From JBQSUQ01 sp052384575 (lineage in GTDB: Bacteria > Pseudomonadota > Gammaproteobacteria > Enterobacterales > Pasteurellaceae), in the NCBI GenBank assembly GCA_052384575.1, contig JBQSUQ010000004.1: a DNA stretch of 64,000 nt. One strand, 5' to 3'. Below the pieces are notes generated by a model that had not been told where the DNA came from, did not search any database, and worked only from the letters and a program-made list of their open reading frames with translations. Shown here piece by piece: positions 30,301 through 37,176 of this stretch. Position 1 is the first letter of the stretch, and the number at the start of each line of letters is the position of its first letter. The position numbers and the translations under genes are program-made.

Positions 30301-30859
30301 CTTAACGAGCTTTGTTGACCAAGGCTGGACATTGAATACCGGTGCAGTTAGTGGTACTAATGGTGTTGCACAGGGTTCATCCCCAACTAAAGTTGGATTA
30401 GGACATACTGTAAAAGTGAATGCTGGCCAAAATATTGTCATTAATCAGAAAGGACAAGAGTTTAATATTGGCACCTCTATGTCACCGAATTTTAACCGTT
30501 TAACCATCAATCCAAATGGTAAAGTGGATATGGGGGGGAATCGTATTCAAAATGTGGGTAGAGCAGTTGCACCGAATGATGCGGTCAATTATGGTCAGTT
30601 CAAATCGGAAATGCAATCAGTGGATCGTCGTTTGCGTAGTGGTATTGCAGGGGCGGTTGCGACAGCAGGTTTAGTACAAGCATTTAATCCAAATGATAGC
30701 TTAGTAGCTATTGGTGGCGGTACTTATCGTGGTGCAGCAGCTGTTGCATTGGGTTATTCTCGCGTATCGGATAATGGCAAAGTGATCTTTAAAGTAACGG
30801 GTAGTGCGAATAACTACGGTGATGTAACTGGTAGTGCGAGTGTGGGCTTTAAGTTCTAA
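21377..30859 (+). CDS. Giant trimeric autotransporter adhesin (Hia/Hsf/YadA type, 3160 aa)
   Basis: This is a type Vc secreted adhesin expected to form a trimeric fibre on the cell surface. The N-terminus MNKVFRVIWNKSTQSWMAVS is an extended signal peptide region (ESPR). Predicted cleavage lies near SAEA (residue 58). YadA-like head blocks with repeated AIALG/AVAIG units lie near residues 150-232, 332-438, 1738-1818 and 2798-2895. Neck motifs of the type STDAVNGSQLY and DTDAVNVSQLN recur throughout. Between them are repeated stalk modules (NANGGLTVAG, GWTVKAN, VANSSWNLTNGAVDGG). The C-terminal anchor (about 3085-3160) ends in Phe, as outer-membrane barrels do. The reading frame is unbroken for 9.48 kb, with recent internal duplications. 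It is terminated at 30875-30900. Ligand and tropism cannot be inferred. Confidence 0.96.
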   Translation: MNKVFRVIWNKSTQSWMAVSELARGRVKSSSSNTVDLAKITAVLSLGTLALTPLSAEAARQLAIVGAQNVYIETNAGTETDTNKKQNILIGETAKVAQTSIGSSQSKYSNAYADKNVVIGYDATSAGQRNVVLGNNASTFGGVSFGSSRDQISIGTNAMAAGTSSIALGLDTFTNSIDGIAIGTSARANSERSISLGINTTSAMDSVAIGSNAKAESFQYSVAIGAESKADVAATQEGNIVVNGVNYDGATGAVPSLATSTRDKSYVVSFGNDTIKRQLKNVAPGKISATSTDAINGSQLYSITKGIQDNTRTYFHVNSTDTKNFDAANKNAQATGANAMAVGPNASSAGAGGLAIGANANVTNSAGIALGIDSIASADAATALGQGAAAKGLNSVAIGRNSVVNNQYSIAIGENANASTNNSIALGHNSVTAATGTNNDYVSKNDAQANANLPAFAGIAKDTSGSVSVGKAGEERQIHHVAAGRISATSTDAVNGSQLYQIANNTGFNIKQNGTAKSRINNNGEVNFTNGTYSTAVVTDGENSSAVKFDVVTQNIDSDATTGVASPNGSTAGLTTAQTVSDAINKAVEKSGWTVKANNDTGERINNNGAVSFNSGDNIVVERSVNNITIKTVQNPTFTDGATVGGMLNANGGLTVAGSKTVSMGGNKITNVQAGQADTDAVNVSQLNALGTNNIKLAGNSGNTDTQALNKSGGLSFGVKGDGTYITSNAAGSDVTLSLTQATKDKIDNAANKDLSNITPAGTTVIKNAAKDAVNVENGTNTVASSRDVNGVKTFKVDVDLSPYARTADLGNTPITYKANGAGQKSTSLSNGLDFKNTNGLTIEAKDNGVVELGLDQATQNAINVRETVKAGTGVTVTDTETNASGGKQFTVSVNDSHIKDKAKEAIEVKGNGLANVTPSVDGEKQIYTVSVSEQGVKDLAKGAVNVTSNSDITVTPTATNDTKTFDLTLQKSTAVTAGDNKVVTSDAVNTAINNSGWNLKANAETDSKKITNGNDVIFQEGKNINITREENKIVVKTVDSPTFTNLETTGTATLNGLTMKANAPVNMGNNKITNVAAGEADTDAVNVSQLNALGNNTLKLNGDSTSTSTQALNKENGLEFGVKGQAGYIETSAKGSDVSLKLSDAVKTKLDNLANNANDTYANQSLSNINAAGIQKIQDQVAIENGSNTIASTRNNNGVKTFKVDVDLTKTNLAYKADGETTSKNTALSDGLTFKNTDGLTITSKDGGVVELGLSEKTKQDIAIRETVVSGNGVTVTDTETNSTGGKQFRVAVQDDHIKRQAKQAVEVVSGNTADVTVAPTRTDLKDTYTVTINKATEVTEGDTKAVTSDAVHKAINASGWKLKANDENGDGEKIANDGEAIFNAGDNIVVTRQGNKIQIATNHNPTFNNGATVGGMLNANGGLTVAGSQTVNMGGNQVHGVANGTVDTDAVNLSQLNATTNNLTTKGLDFTGNDGKTHRNLGETVNISGEGTTKGQYTGKNLKTVVSEGKVEIQFADNPTFNDVKANDVNAATVTTTGAITAGGMLNANGGLTVAANKTVDMGGNQVHGVAEGTADTDAVNVKQLTDTVANSSWNLTNGAVDGGEDVTDKALAVEEINPNDQLRLQAGKNIKVKREANGVVTYATKDDVTFTNVKTDTLTTTAGATIGGMLTANGGLTVAGSQTVNMGGNQVHGVAAGTADTDAVNVSQLNSLRDNTRTYFHVNSQKQENFANANAIAQATGVNALAAGPNATAAGESSVALGDDVKAAAANSVAVGSAALAENDKSIAIGDQAKAKHDNSVALGAGSETAAIGNDQNYVIKADDGTDGAMPEFAGVAKATSGSVSVGKTGAERQIHHVAAGRISATSTDAVNGSQLYHIANNTGFNVKENNADKSRINNNGMVNFVNGTFSTAVVSDGENAADVKFDVVTQEIDSDDTTGVATPNGATSGLTTATTVANAINKAVEKSGWTVKANGDEGQRINNNGEVNFEQGKNINITRDGSKLVVKTIDDVNFATVTTSGNVNVGGLLNANGGLTVAKNQTVDMGGNKITKVAAGTEDTDAVNLSQLNATTNNLTTKGLDFTGNDGLPKTHRDLGQALAIEGEAATTGQYSGKNVKTVVSDGKVAIQIAESPTFVDVSATSLTTTGAITAGGLLTANGGLAVKTGTSVNMGNNQVHGVAEGTADTDAVNVKQLTDTVANSSWNLTNGAVDGGEDVTDKALAVEEINPNDQLKLQAGKNIKVKREANGTVTYATKDDVTFANVTTQNLNVTGASTLNQLTVNGATLFNKGFTVASNQTIDMGGNRIQNVANGTADSDAVNLSQLNATTSGLTNKGLDFTGNDGETHRNLGETLLITGKAASGTNYNSNNVKTVVTDKGVEIQIAENPTFTNVTATNVDTTNLAVSGNSTFGGEGKTFTVNKGTTINMGNNQVKGVAKGTEDTDAVNVKQLTDTVANSSWNLTNGAVDGGEDDTKLTEAEKINPNDQLKLQAGKNIKVKREANGTVTYATKDDVTFANVTTQNLNVTGASTLNQLTVNGATLFNKGFTVTSNQTIDMGSNRIQNVANGIADSDAVNLSQLNATTSGLTNKGLDFTGNDGETHRNLGETLSITGKAASGKNYNSNNVKTVVTDRGVEIQISENPTFTNVTATNVDTTNLTVSGNSTFGGEGKTFTVNKGTTINMGDNKVSGVANGDISATSTDAVNGSQLYAVKQLVGGNSGSNTTIVNPDGSTTTVSVAESNGYTLTTYNVENQKEYRTNNVVEAIGRMNEQGIKFFHTNDGVVDPAIQGENTIDSSASGKFATAVGYQARATGENAIALGKGSTASGTNTISIGTGNQVTGNNSGAIGDPSTVSGDNSYSLGNDNKVATNNTFVVGNNVTQTVDNSVFLGANTGYVAAGDTTKGNIAHTSQTIGGTTYQYAGGKADEVVGVVSVGNVNSDGSMQTRRIQNVAPGLVSAESTDAINGSQLYSLTSFVDQGWTLNTGAVSGTNGVAQGSSPTKVGLGHTVKVNAGQNIVINQKGQEFNIGTSMSPNFNRLTINPNGKVDMGGNRIQNVGRAVAPNDAVNYGQFKSEMQSVDRRLRSGIAGAVATAGLVQAFNPNDSLVAIGGGTYRGAAAVALGYSRVSDNGKVIFKVTGSANNYGDVTGSASVGFKF
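27947..28671 (+). repeat. Tandem stalk module, copy 1
   Basis: This is the first unit of a near-identical tandem duplication inside the adhesin gene, encoding about 242 residues from NVKQLTDTV through the GGEGKTFTVNKGT segment. It repeats after about 768 bp (765 bp past a 3-base deletion). The clearest difference is VTDKALAVEE versus DTKLTEAEK. Confidence 0.9.
28715..29436 (+). repeat. Tandem stalk module, copy 2
   Basis: This is the second unit of the duplication, 3 bases shorter than copy 1. Long stretches are base-for-base identical to copy 1, including third codon positions, which points to recent origin. The first part of the module (NVKQLTDTVANSSWN) is also present a third time near 26120-26340. 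Confidence 0.9.
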
Positions 30860-30874
30860 TTTTCGCTGATGAAA

Positions 30875-30900
30875 AAGGCTGTACTTTTCAGTACAGCCTT
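30875..30900. terminator. Terminator after the adhesin gene
   Basis: AAGGCTGTAC and its complement form a 10-bp stem with a 6-base loop, followed by TATTTTTATC. It lies 15 bases after the adhesin stop. A run of A residues on the other side lets it also serve the convergent efflux gene. Confidence 0.88.
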
Positions 30901-30978
30901 TATTTTTATCAAAGTGCGGTTAAATTTGGCAGAGTTTTTTAACTGAATTTAATCGCTCATCATTATGATATTTTCTGT

Positions 30979-32349
30979 TTATTTCGCTGAATAATACCCA
31001 CCCATTGCACTATAAATCGCATTTTCGCTTTGGATTACCGCGTATTTTGCATTCAAAATGGCGACTTGAGAGGCTTTTTCTGTATTTGCTGCATTTAACC
31101 ATTCACGCAATTCAGAAACGCCTGCATCATAACGATTTTTATAATATTGCGTAATGCGCTTGTCATAATCATATTTTTTCGTCAAATTCGCGAAATTGCT
31201 GACAGATTGTGTATAAGCGAAATAGTTGGTATCAATTTCATTGAGCGCACTGGTAATGCCTTTTTCGTAGCTCACTTTTGCTGCCTCGTAAGCGGCTTCT
31301 GACAGTTTTACATTCCATTTAACATGGTTCCAATCTAAGAATGGCAAGCTAATACCTAATATGCCAGATGCCATTGGATTTTCAAATGCATTGCTCACTT
31401 TATTACCTGATGATGATAATGATGCACCAAGGCTGATGGTTGGAAACCAAGCTTTTTGCATGGCTTTTGCATCTTTAAAGGCACTGTTAAAGCGGAATAA
31501 ATTCCCTTTTACATCAGGTCGATTAGCAATAGTTGAAACAGGGACATCTAAATTTACTTTGGCGGTTTTAACATTCAAAATATGAGGAAATTGAATATTT
31601 AACGCTTCTTGTGGTTTTAGGTTTAACAAATTGCGTAAGGTTTTTTCTGCTGTTTTACGTGCAGTTTGATAAGTAATCAGATTATTGCGCACCATTAATA
31701 CCGCTTGAGTCGCTTGGTCTGTGCTTGCACGATCTGCTACACCTTGCGTCAAACGGTTTTGCATAATTTTATTAATACGTTCGTAGTAGCTAATGCTATC
31801 ATTTGTTGCGCTAATTGCATCATTTAAATAAGCAATTTGGTAATAAGTGACAACTACCGCGTTAATAAGTGATAAACGCGCAGCTTCAAGATTTTGCTGT
31901 GTTGCCTTGTATTGCCATTCTTTTGCGTTAGCAGCATCGGCTAGACGTTGCCATAAATCCAATGTATAGCTGACATTTAATGATCCTTTATGGCTAATCG
32001 TCGAATTAGCATGTTGATCAATTGGTCGGCCAGCAGATGAAGAGGTTGAACCACTAAAAGATGGTACCAAATCTGCACCTAATAAATTAGCTTGATAAAG
32101 TGCCGCGTTCACAGCGATGGCAGCTTTAGCTAAATCTTTGTTATTTAATAATGCACTTTCAACCACTCGATTGAGTTGTGCATCATTATACAATGCCCAC
32201 CAATTGTCCTTAATATTGTATTGTTGGGTGATTTCAACATATTGCTGATAATCTTGTTGGGTGCTTTGATAGCTATCATTGAGGTTTGCGCAGCCCGCCA
32301 AAAAGGCAGAGAGCATTAATCCCATTGTTAATTTGGAAATATTCATCAT
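30979..32349 (-). CDS. Outer-membrane efflux lipoprotein (NodT/TolC superfamily)
   Basis: This 456-residue outer-membrane factor has a lipoprotein signal peptide with lipobox FLAGC (Cys20) and two OEP repeats. Features include NIKDNWWALYNDAQLN near residue 45, typical of NodT-type channels, DATQAVL-like helices and RYDAGVSELREWLNA near the end. It should form the trimeric exit duct of a tripartite pump. No adaptor or pump gene adjoins it. The MacAB pump 28 kb away lacks its own channel gene, but partnership is conjecture. Two adjacent ATGs (32349, 32346) follow AAGG. A TetR-type palindrome lies upstream at 32426-32439. Confidence 0.88.
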   Translation of the reverse strand: MMNISKLTMGLMLSAFLAGCANLNDSYQSTQQDYQQYVEITQQYNIKDNWWALYNDAQLNRVVESALLNNKDLAKAAIAVNAALYQANLLGADLVPSFSGSTSSSAGRPIDQHANSTISHKGSLNVSYTLDLWQRLADAANAKEWQYKATQQNLEAARLSLINAVVVTYYQIAYLNDAISATNDSISYYERINKIMQNRLTQGVADRASTDQATQAVLMVRNNLITYQTARKTAEKTLRNLLNLKPQEALNIQFPHILNVKTAKVNLDVPVSTIANRPDVKGNLFRFNSAFKDAKAMQKAWFPTISLGASLSSSGNKVSNAFENPMASGILGISLPFLDWNHVKWNVKLSEAAYEAAKVSYEKGITSALNEIDTNYFAYTQSVSNFANLTKKYDYDKRITQYYKNRYDAGVSELREWLNAANTEKASQVAILNAKYAVIQSENAIYSAMGGYYSAK

Positions 32350-32371
32350 GTGATACCTTGAATAAAAATGT

Positions 32372-32409
32372 AAGTGCGGTTAAAAACTTGCTTATTTTTC
32401 ACCGCACTT
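32372..32409. terminator. Uptake-sequence inverted pair in the efflux gene leader
   Basis: AAGTGCGGT at 32372-32380 and ACCGCACTT at 32401-32409 form a 9-bp stem with a 20-base loop. It lies between the candidate operator and the start of the outer-membrane efflux gene. There is no good T tract in the direction of that gene, so a strong termination role is doubtful. Confidence 0.4.
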
Positions 32410-32425
32410 TTTTGTGAATTATTAC

Positions 32426-32439
32426 TGAACGTTCGTTCA
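32426..32439. promoter_or_regulatory. Candidate TetR/AcrR-type operator
   Basis: TGAAC-GTTC-GTTCA is a 5-bp inverted repeat with a 4-base spacer, 77 bases upstream of the efflux lipoprotein gene. TetR-family repressors of efflux genes commonly bind palindromes built on TGAAC/GTTCA. No tetR gene is present in the window. Confidence 0.5.
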
Positions 32440-32557
32440 TTTTTGTGTTGTGTATTGTAACAGAAAAAAAATGAGATTGAAATTATTTCAATAAATCATT
32501 CATCAAAGGCAAAAAATTTTTATATAATGCAAGCAAGTGCAAAATAAGGAGTAAATC

Positions 32558-33370
32558 ATGACATTAAGAATTGGTATCGTTGGCGCTGGCGGTAGAATGG
32601 GGCGACAACTTATTCAAGCGGTGCATAATGCACAAGGTGTGGAATTAGGTGCTGCATTTGAGCGAGCAGGATCTTCTTTAATTGGCAGTGATGCAGGAGA
32701 GCTTGCTGGTATTGGACATTTGGGTATTCAGGTTCAGGGTGAACTAGCGCAGGCAGTTGATCAATTTGATGTGTTAATTGATTTTACTCGTCCTGAAGGC
32801 ACGTTAAATCATATTACCACCTGTGTTACTCATCAGAAAAAAATGATTATTGGTACCACAGGATTTGATGAAGCAGGAAAACAAGCTATTCAAACTGCAG
32901 CGGAAAAGATTGGTATTGTTTTTGCTTCTAATTATAGCGTGGGCGTGAATTTAGTGTTTAAATTATTGGAAAAAGCTGCAAAAGTGATGGGCGATTATTG
33001 TGATATTGAAGTGATTGAAGCGCATCATCGTCATAAAGTGGATGCGCCTTCCGGTACTGCTTTATCCATGGGCGAACATATAGCTAAGGTTTTAGGGCGT
33101 GATTTAAGCAAAGATGGCGTATTTGCTCGACAAGGTATTACAGGCGAACGTAAGTTAAATGAAATTGGTTTTTCAACGATTCGCGCATCAGATGTTGTTG
33201 GTGAACATTCTGTTTGGTTTGCGGATATTGGCGAGCGAGTAGAAATTTCACACAAAGCATCTAGTCGAATGACCTTCGCTAATGGTGCAGTAAGAGCGGC
33301 AAAATGGATTGCTGATCAGCCTAACGGTTTATATGATATGACGGATGTGTTGGATCTGAATAATTTATAA
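32558..33370 (+). CDS. dapB: 4-hydroxy-tetrahydrodipicolinate reductase
   Basis: DapB reduces the DapA product with NAD(P)H in the lysine/diaminopimelate pathway. It has the Rossmann motif GIVGAGGRMGRQ near the N-terminus. The active-site block EAHHRHKVDAPSGTAL holds the catalytic His pair and Lys. At 270 residues it is close to E. coli DapB (273). AAGGAG lies 8 bases before the ATG, and TATAAT at 32523-32528 is a likely -10 element. It stands alone and is convergent with the htrA-type gene across a bidirectional terminator. Confidence 0.96.
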   Translation: MTLRIGIVGAGGRMGRQLIQAVHNAQGVELGAAFERAGSSLIGSDAGELAGIGHLGIQVQGELAQAVDQFDVLIDFTRPEGTLNHITTCVTHQKKMIIGTTGFDEAGKQAIQTAAEKIGIVFASNYSVGVNLVFKLLEKAAKVMGDYCDIEVIEAHHRHKVDAPSGTALSMGEHIAKVLGRDLSKDGVFARQGITGERKLNEIGFSTIRASDVVGEHSVWFADIGERVEISHKASSRMTFANGAVRAAKWIADQPNGLYDMTDVLDLNNL

Positions 33371-33377
33371 ATGACAT

Positions 33378-33408
33378 AAAAAAGTGCGGTGGATTTCACC
33401 GCACTTTT
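33378..33408. terminator. Bidirectional uptake-sequence terminator between dapB and htrA
   Basis: A 13-bp perfect stem (AAAAAGTGCGGTG and its complement) with a 5-base loop separates two convergent genes. Both arms contain AAGTGCGGT. Confidence 0.87.
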
Positions 33409-33425
33409 TGTTTCGGAGCGAAATA

Positions 33426-34808
33426 TTATTGTACTAATAAATAGAAATTATTATTGCCACGCTTAATATTTAACGCGATCACAGAAGGTTTTTTATCTAA
33501 AGCTTCTTTTAATTCTCTTAAATTATTAACACTTTGACGGTTAACGCCCACAATTAAGTCACCCACTTTTAAACCACGTTGAGCAGCAGAGGAGTTTGTT
33601 GCCACTTTCACGATTTCCACGCCATCTTTATGATTATTAAATACTGCACCTTCTAATGCTGGGATTAAATCATTTGCGTCAGAAGACACAGATTGAACTA
33701 AATCATCTGATTGTAAGGTCACTTTTGTGGTTTCTGTTTTACCATCGCGCCAGTAGGTTAGCTCAAAGGTTTTACCTGCGCCAGAAGTCGCAATTTTGGC
33801 ACGCAACTCAGCGAAACTTATAATTTTTTGACCATTAAGAGCAATGATTACATCGCCTGCTTTTAAGCCAGCTTTTTCTGCCGCTGATTTTGGTAATACT
33901 TCACTGATAAATGCACCTTGTTGTGCATCTACATTAAATGCTTTGGCTAAATCTGCATTTAATTCGCCACCTTTGATACCTAAAACACCACGACGTACTT
34001 CGCCAAATTCAACGATTTGTTGTACTAAATTATTCGCCATATTAACAGGAATAGCAAAAGCAATCCCTGCATTGCCACCACTTGGTGAAATAATAGCAGT
34101 GTTGATACCAATTAATTCGCCATTTAAGTTGACTAATGGACCGCCAGAGTTACCGCGGTTTACTGCCGCATCTGTTTGAATGTAGTTTTCATAAGTACCA
34201 CTGTCTGATCCCATTGAACGACCTAAAGCTGACACAATGCCCGAAGTAACGGTTTGTCCTAAACCAAATGGGTTACCGATCGCTACAGTAAAGTCGCCAA
34301 CGCGAAGTTTGTCGCTATCTGCCATTTTAACTGCGGTTAAATTTTTCGGATTTTCGAGTTGAACTAAAGCTACGTCAGATTGTTTATCTGCACCGAGGAT
34401 TTTACCTTTAAATTCACGACCATCATGTAATGTCACAGTAATAGTATCAGCTTTATTGACAACGTGATTATTGGTTAATACATAGCCTTTTTCTGCATTA
34501 ATAATGACACCTGATCCCATGCCTCTGAATTTACGTGGTGAGGATGAACGACCACCGAAAATATCATCACCAAAGAAACGACGGAATTCTTCAGGAATAC
34601 CCATATCCATTTGGGAGTTTGCGCTGTCTTTTCCTTCCACATGAATAGATACAACAGTTGGTAATACTTTTTCTAGCATAGGCGCTAAGCTTGGTATTGT
34701 TGTCCCCGAAACTTCGGTTGGTAATTGCGCCATGCTTGTTGTTGGCGCTAAAACACTTAGTCCTAATACAATTGCACTTAGGGCAAAATGGATTTTTTTC
34801 ATCTTCAT
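33426..34808 (-). CDS. htrA: Periplasmic serine protease, HtrA/DegP-DegQ family
   Basis: This is a periplasmic quality-control protease/chaperone. The signal peptide ends near PTTSMAQ. The catalytic triad lies in TNNHVVNK (His), KQSDVALVQ (Asp) and NRGNSGGPLV (Ser). Two PDZ domains follow (about 265-355 and 365-455). The longest frame begins at 34883. However, AGGAG at 34816-34820 points to the ATG at 34808, which also places the signal peptide at the N-terminus, giving 460 residues. The linker is shorter than in E. coli DegP, so it is closer to DegQ in size. A sigma-E-like promoter candidate lies upstream at 34855-34881. Confidence 0.94.
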   Translation of the reverse strand: MKMKKIHFALSAIVLGLSVLAPTTSMAQLPTEVSGTTIPSLAPMLEKVLPTVVSIHVEGKDSANSQMDMGIPEEFRRFFGDDIFGGRSSSPRKFRGMGSGVIINAEKGYVLTNNHVVNKADTITVTLHDGREFKGKILGADKQSDVALVQLENPKNLTAVKMADSDKLRVGDFTVAIGNPFGLGQTVTSGIVSALGRSMGSDSGTYENYIQTDAAVNRGNSGGPLVNLNGELIGINTAIISPSGGNAGIAFAIPVNMANNLVQQIVEFGEVRRGVLGIKGGELNADLAKAFNVDAQQGAFISEVLPKSAAEKAGLKAGDVIIALNGQKIISFAELRAKIATSGAGKTFELTYWRDGKTETTKVTLQSDDLVQSVSSDANDLIPALEGAVFNNHKDGVEIVKVATNSSAAQRGLKVGDLIVGVNRQSVNNLRELKEALDKKPSVIALNIKRGNNNFYLLVQ

Positions 34809-34854
34809 AAGTTTTCTCCTAAATAAAATAGAACAAATAAATCTCAGTGCTCTA

Positions 34855-34881
34855 TATGACAAAAAAATGGGGCAAATGTTC
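34855..34881 (-). promoter_or_regulatory. Sigma-E-like promoter candidate for htrA
   Basis: On the minus strand GAACAT is followed after 16 bases by TCATA, resembling the envelope-stress sigma pattern GAACTT-N16-TCTGA. The predicted start would fall about 40 bases before the ATG. DegP-family genes are classical sigma-E targets. The -10 match is imperfect. Confidence 0.35.
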
Positions 34882-34907
34882 ATAAATTCAAGACTGGAGA
34901 ATAAAAA

Positions 34908-34933
34908 AACGCTCCCAATAGGATGGGAGCGTT
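34908..34933 (-). terminator. Terminator of ackA-pta
   Basis: AACGCTCCCA and its complement form a 10-bp stem with a 6-base loop. Read on the minus strand it is followed by a run of seven T residues. It lies 40 bases after the pta stop. Confidence 0.88.
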
Positions 34934-34972
34934 CTATTTATCGCAAAAGTGCGGTTAATTTTTTAGCACTTT

Positions 34973-37111
34973 TTATTGTGTCGCTTGGATTGCTGTGAGC
35001 GCAATGGTGTAAACGATATCATCAACTAATGCACCACGAGATAAATCGTTTACTGGTTTACGCATACCTTGTAGCATTGGACCAATAGACACTAAGTCTG
35101 CTGAGCGTTGTACCGCTTTATATGTGGTATTACCTGTATTTAAATCTGGGAAAATAAATACAGTCGCTTTACCAGCAACAGGTGAATTTGGCGCTTTAGA
35201 TTTCGCAACATCTTCCATTACCGCAGCATCATATTGTAACGGACCATCAATTAATAAATCAGGGCGTTTTTCTTTTGCAATACGTGTTGCTTCTTTCACT
35301 TTTTCTACATCAGCACCTGAGCCTGATGTACCTGTTGAATAAGAAATCATCGCTACTTTTGGATCAATACCAAATGCTTTTGCAGAATCAGCAGATTGGA
35401 TAGCAATTTCAGCAAGTTGTTCAGCTGTAGGATCTGGGTTTACCGCACAGTCACCATAAACTAGCACTTGATCTGGTAACAACATGAAGAAAATTGAAGA
35501 AACAATTGAGCTACCAGGTGCTGTTTTGATAATTTGCATTGGTGGACGGATAGTATTGGCTGTAGTATGCACCGCGCCAGAAACTAAACCATCAACTTCA
35601 TTTGCTTCTAACATCATGGTTCCAAGAACAACGTTGTCTTCAAGTTGTTCACGAGCAGAAGTTTCAGTCATTCCTTTTGCTTTGCGAAGTTCAACTAAAC
35701 GATTAACGTAGTTTTCACGAACAGAAGCAGGATCAATTACAGTAATGCCTTTACCAAGTACCACATCTTGTGCTTCAGCAACACGTTGTACATCCGCAGG
35801 GTTTGCTAAAAGTACACATTCTGCAATACCACGTTCTGCACAAAGTACAGCTGCTTTAATTGTACGAGGTTCATCACCTTCAGGTAGTACAATGCGTTTT
35901 TTAGCTGCACGAGCTAATTCGGTTAATTGGAAACGGAATGCTGGAGGTGATAAACGACGAATACGAGAAGATTCACCAACGATTTGGTTAATGAAATCAG
36001 TATCAAATTGTTGGCTAGTGTATTGTTTGATGTTTTCAATACGTTCTTTGTCGTCAACAGGGACTTCTAAATTGAAACTTTGTAGGCTGAGCGCTGTTTG
36101 CCAAGTATTGCCTTCAATACGGAAAATAGGTAAACCTGAGGTCTCAAAAGCGCGTTGGCATAATTTATTGATTTGGTTATCAATTTTATAACCACCAGTT
36201 AATAAGATACCGCCAAGTTCAATACCATTTGTTGCAGCAAGCGCTGCTGCTGTTAATACATCAGGGCGATCCGCGGAGGTCACTAATAAGCTACCAGTAC
36301 GGAAATGCTCAACCATATTTGGTAAGGTACGAGCACAGAAAGTAATGCCACGAATACGGCGTGTTTGGCTTTCACCTTCATGAATAATAGATGCGCCTAA
36401 GTGTTTGATTAAATCTACAACACGACTTGCCACAAGCTCGGTATTCCAAGGAATACATGCAAGCACTTTAATTGGGCTGGTTGCAAATAAGCGATAAACC
36501 TCGCCAGCTTGATTATGGCTATGTTGGAATGAGTCGAAAATTTCAGTTAAATCAGGGCGTGTGCGACCAGTGTCATCAACTGGAGCATTGAATTTATTGA
36601 TAACCACACCAAGTAGGTTAGGGTTTGATTTACCACCAAAAGACGCTGCCGCTGCTTCAACGCGTTCTTTTAATTCCGCAGGAGTATCTGTGGATGGTGC
36701 TACCACTAAAATTATTTCTGCATCTAATGCTTGAGCAATTTCATAGTTAATGCTGTTTGCATAAGAATTTTTACGTGTTGGGATTAAGCCTTCAACAATC
36801 ACAATATCATTGTCTTTAGCTAATTTTTGATGGCGTTCAACCACTTTTTCTAATAACACATCCGTTTGATTTTGACCGATTAAGTTTTCTGCTTCACTTA
36901 ACATGAATGGTTCAGCGGTTTCAATACTTGTGCTGGTACGAACGATAGAAGTTGTACGGTCTAATTTATCTTCGCCAGTATTGGGTTGAGAAATTGGTTT
37001 TAGGAAACCAATTTTGCTGCCTTTTTGTTCCAAAGCTTCGATTAAACCTAGACTTACACTAGTTAAACCAATGCCACTGCTAATTGGAATAAGAATAATA
37101 GTTCTGGACAT
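34973..37111 (-). CDS. pta: Phosphate acetyltransferase
   Basis: Pta converts acetyl-CoA and phosphate to acetyl-phosphate, the first step of acetate overflow and fermentative ATP formation. The 712-residue long form (E. coli 714) has an N-terminal BioD-like P-loop-type domain (about 1-230) and a middle DRTGG domain (about 230-350). The C-terminal PTA domain carries RIVLPEGDEPRT and SYSTGTSGSGAD. It lies 65 nt downstream of ackA with a hairpin between, so termination can tune pta relative to ackA. Confidence 0.96.
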   Translation of the reverse strand: MSRTIILIPISSGIGLTSVSLGLIEALEQKGSKIGFLKPISQPNTGEDKLDRTTSIVRTSTSIETAEPFMLSEAENLIGQNQTDVLLEKVVERHQKLAKDNDIVIVEGLIPTRKNSYANSINYEIAQALDAEIILVVAPSTDTPAELKERVEAAAASFGGKSNPNLLGVVINKFNAPVDDTGRTRPDLTEIFDSFQHSHNQAGEVYRLFATSPIKVLACIPWNTELVASRVVDLIKHLGASIIHEGESQTRRIRGITFCARTLPNMVEHFRTGSLLVTSADRPDVLTAAALAATNGIELGGILLTGGYKIDNQINKLCQRAFETSGLPIFRIEGNTWQTALSLQSFNLEVPVDDKERIENIKQYTSQQFDTDFINQIVGESSRIRRLSPPAFRFQLTELARAAKKRIVLPEGDEPRTIKAAVLCAERGIAECVLLANPADVQRVAEAQDVVLGKGITVIDPASVRENYVNRLVELRKAKGMTETSAREQLEDNVVLGTMMLEANEVDGLVSGAVHTTANTIRPPMQIIKTAPGSSIVSSIFFMLLPDQVLVYGDCAVNPDPTAEQLAEIAIQSADSAKAFGIDPKVAMISYSTGTSGSGADVEKVKEATRIAKEKRPDLLIDGPLQYDAAVMEDVAKSKAPNSPVAGKATVFIFPDLNTGNTTYKAVQRSADLVSIGPMLQGMRKPVNDLSRGALVDDIVYTIALTAIQATQ

Positions 37112-37142
37112 AATTTTTCCTAAGTTTGAGATAAAAAAGAAA

Positions 37143-37162
37143 CTGCCGATATCTATCGGCAG
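37143..37162 (-). terminator. Attenuating terminator between ackA and pta
   Basis: CTGCCGAT and ATCGGCAG form an 8-bp stem with a 4-base loop. On the minus strand it is followed by TTTCTTTTTT. It lies 14 bases after the ackA stop, so readthrough is needed for pta unless pta has its own promoter. Confidence 0.75.
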
Positions 37163-37176
37163 CTTATTCTATTTGA

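Noticed and set aside
34809..34883. Extended N-terminus of the htrA-type protease from 34883
   Set aside because: It would put about 25 residues ahead of the signal peptide and cover the AGGAG that serves the ATG at 34808.
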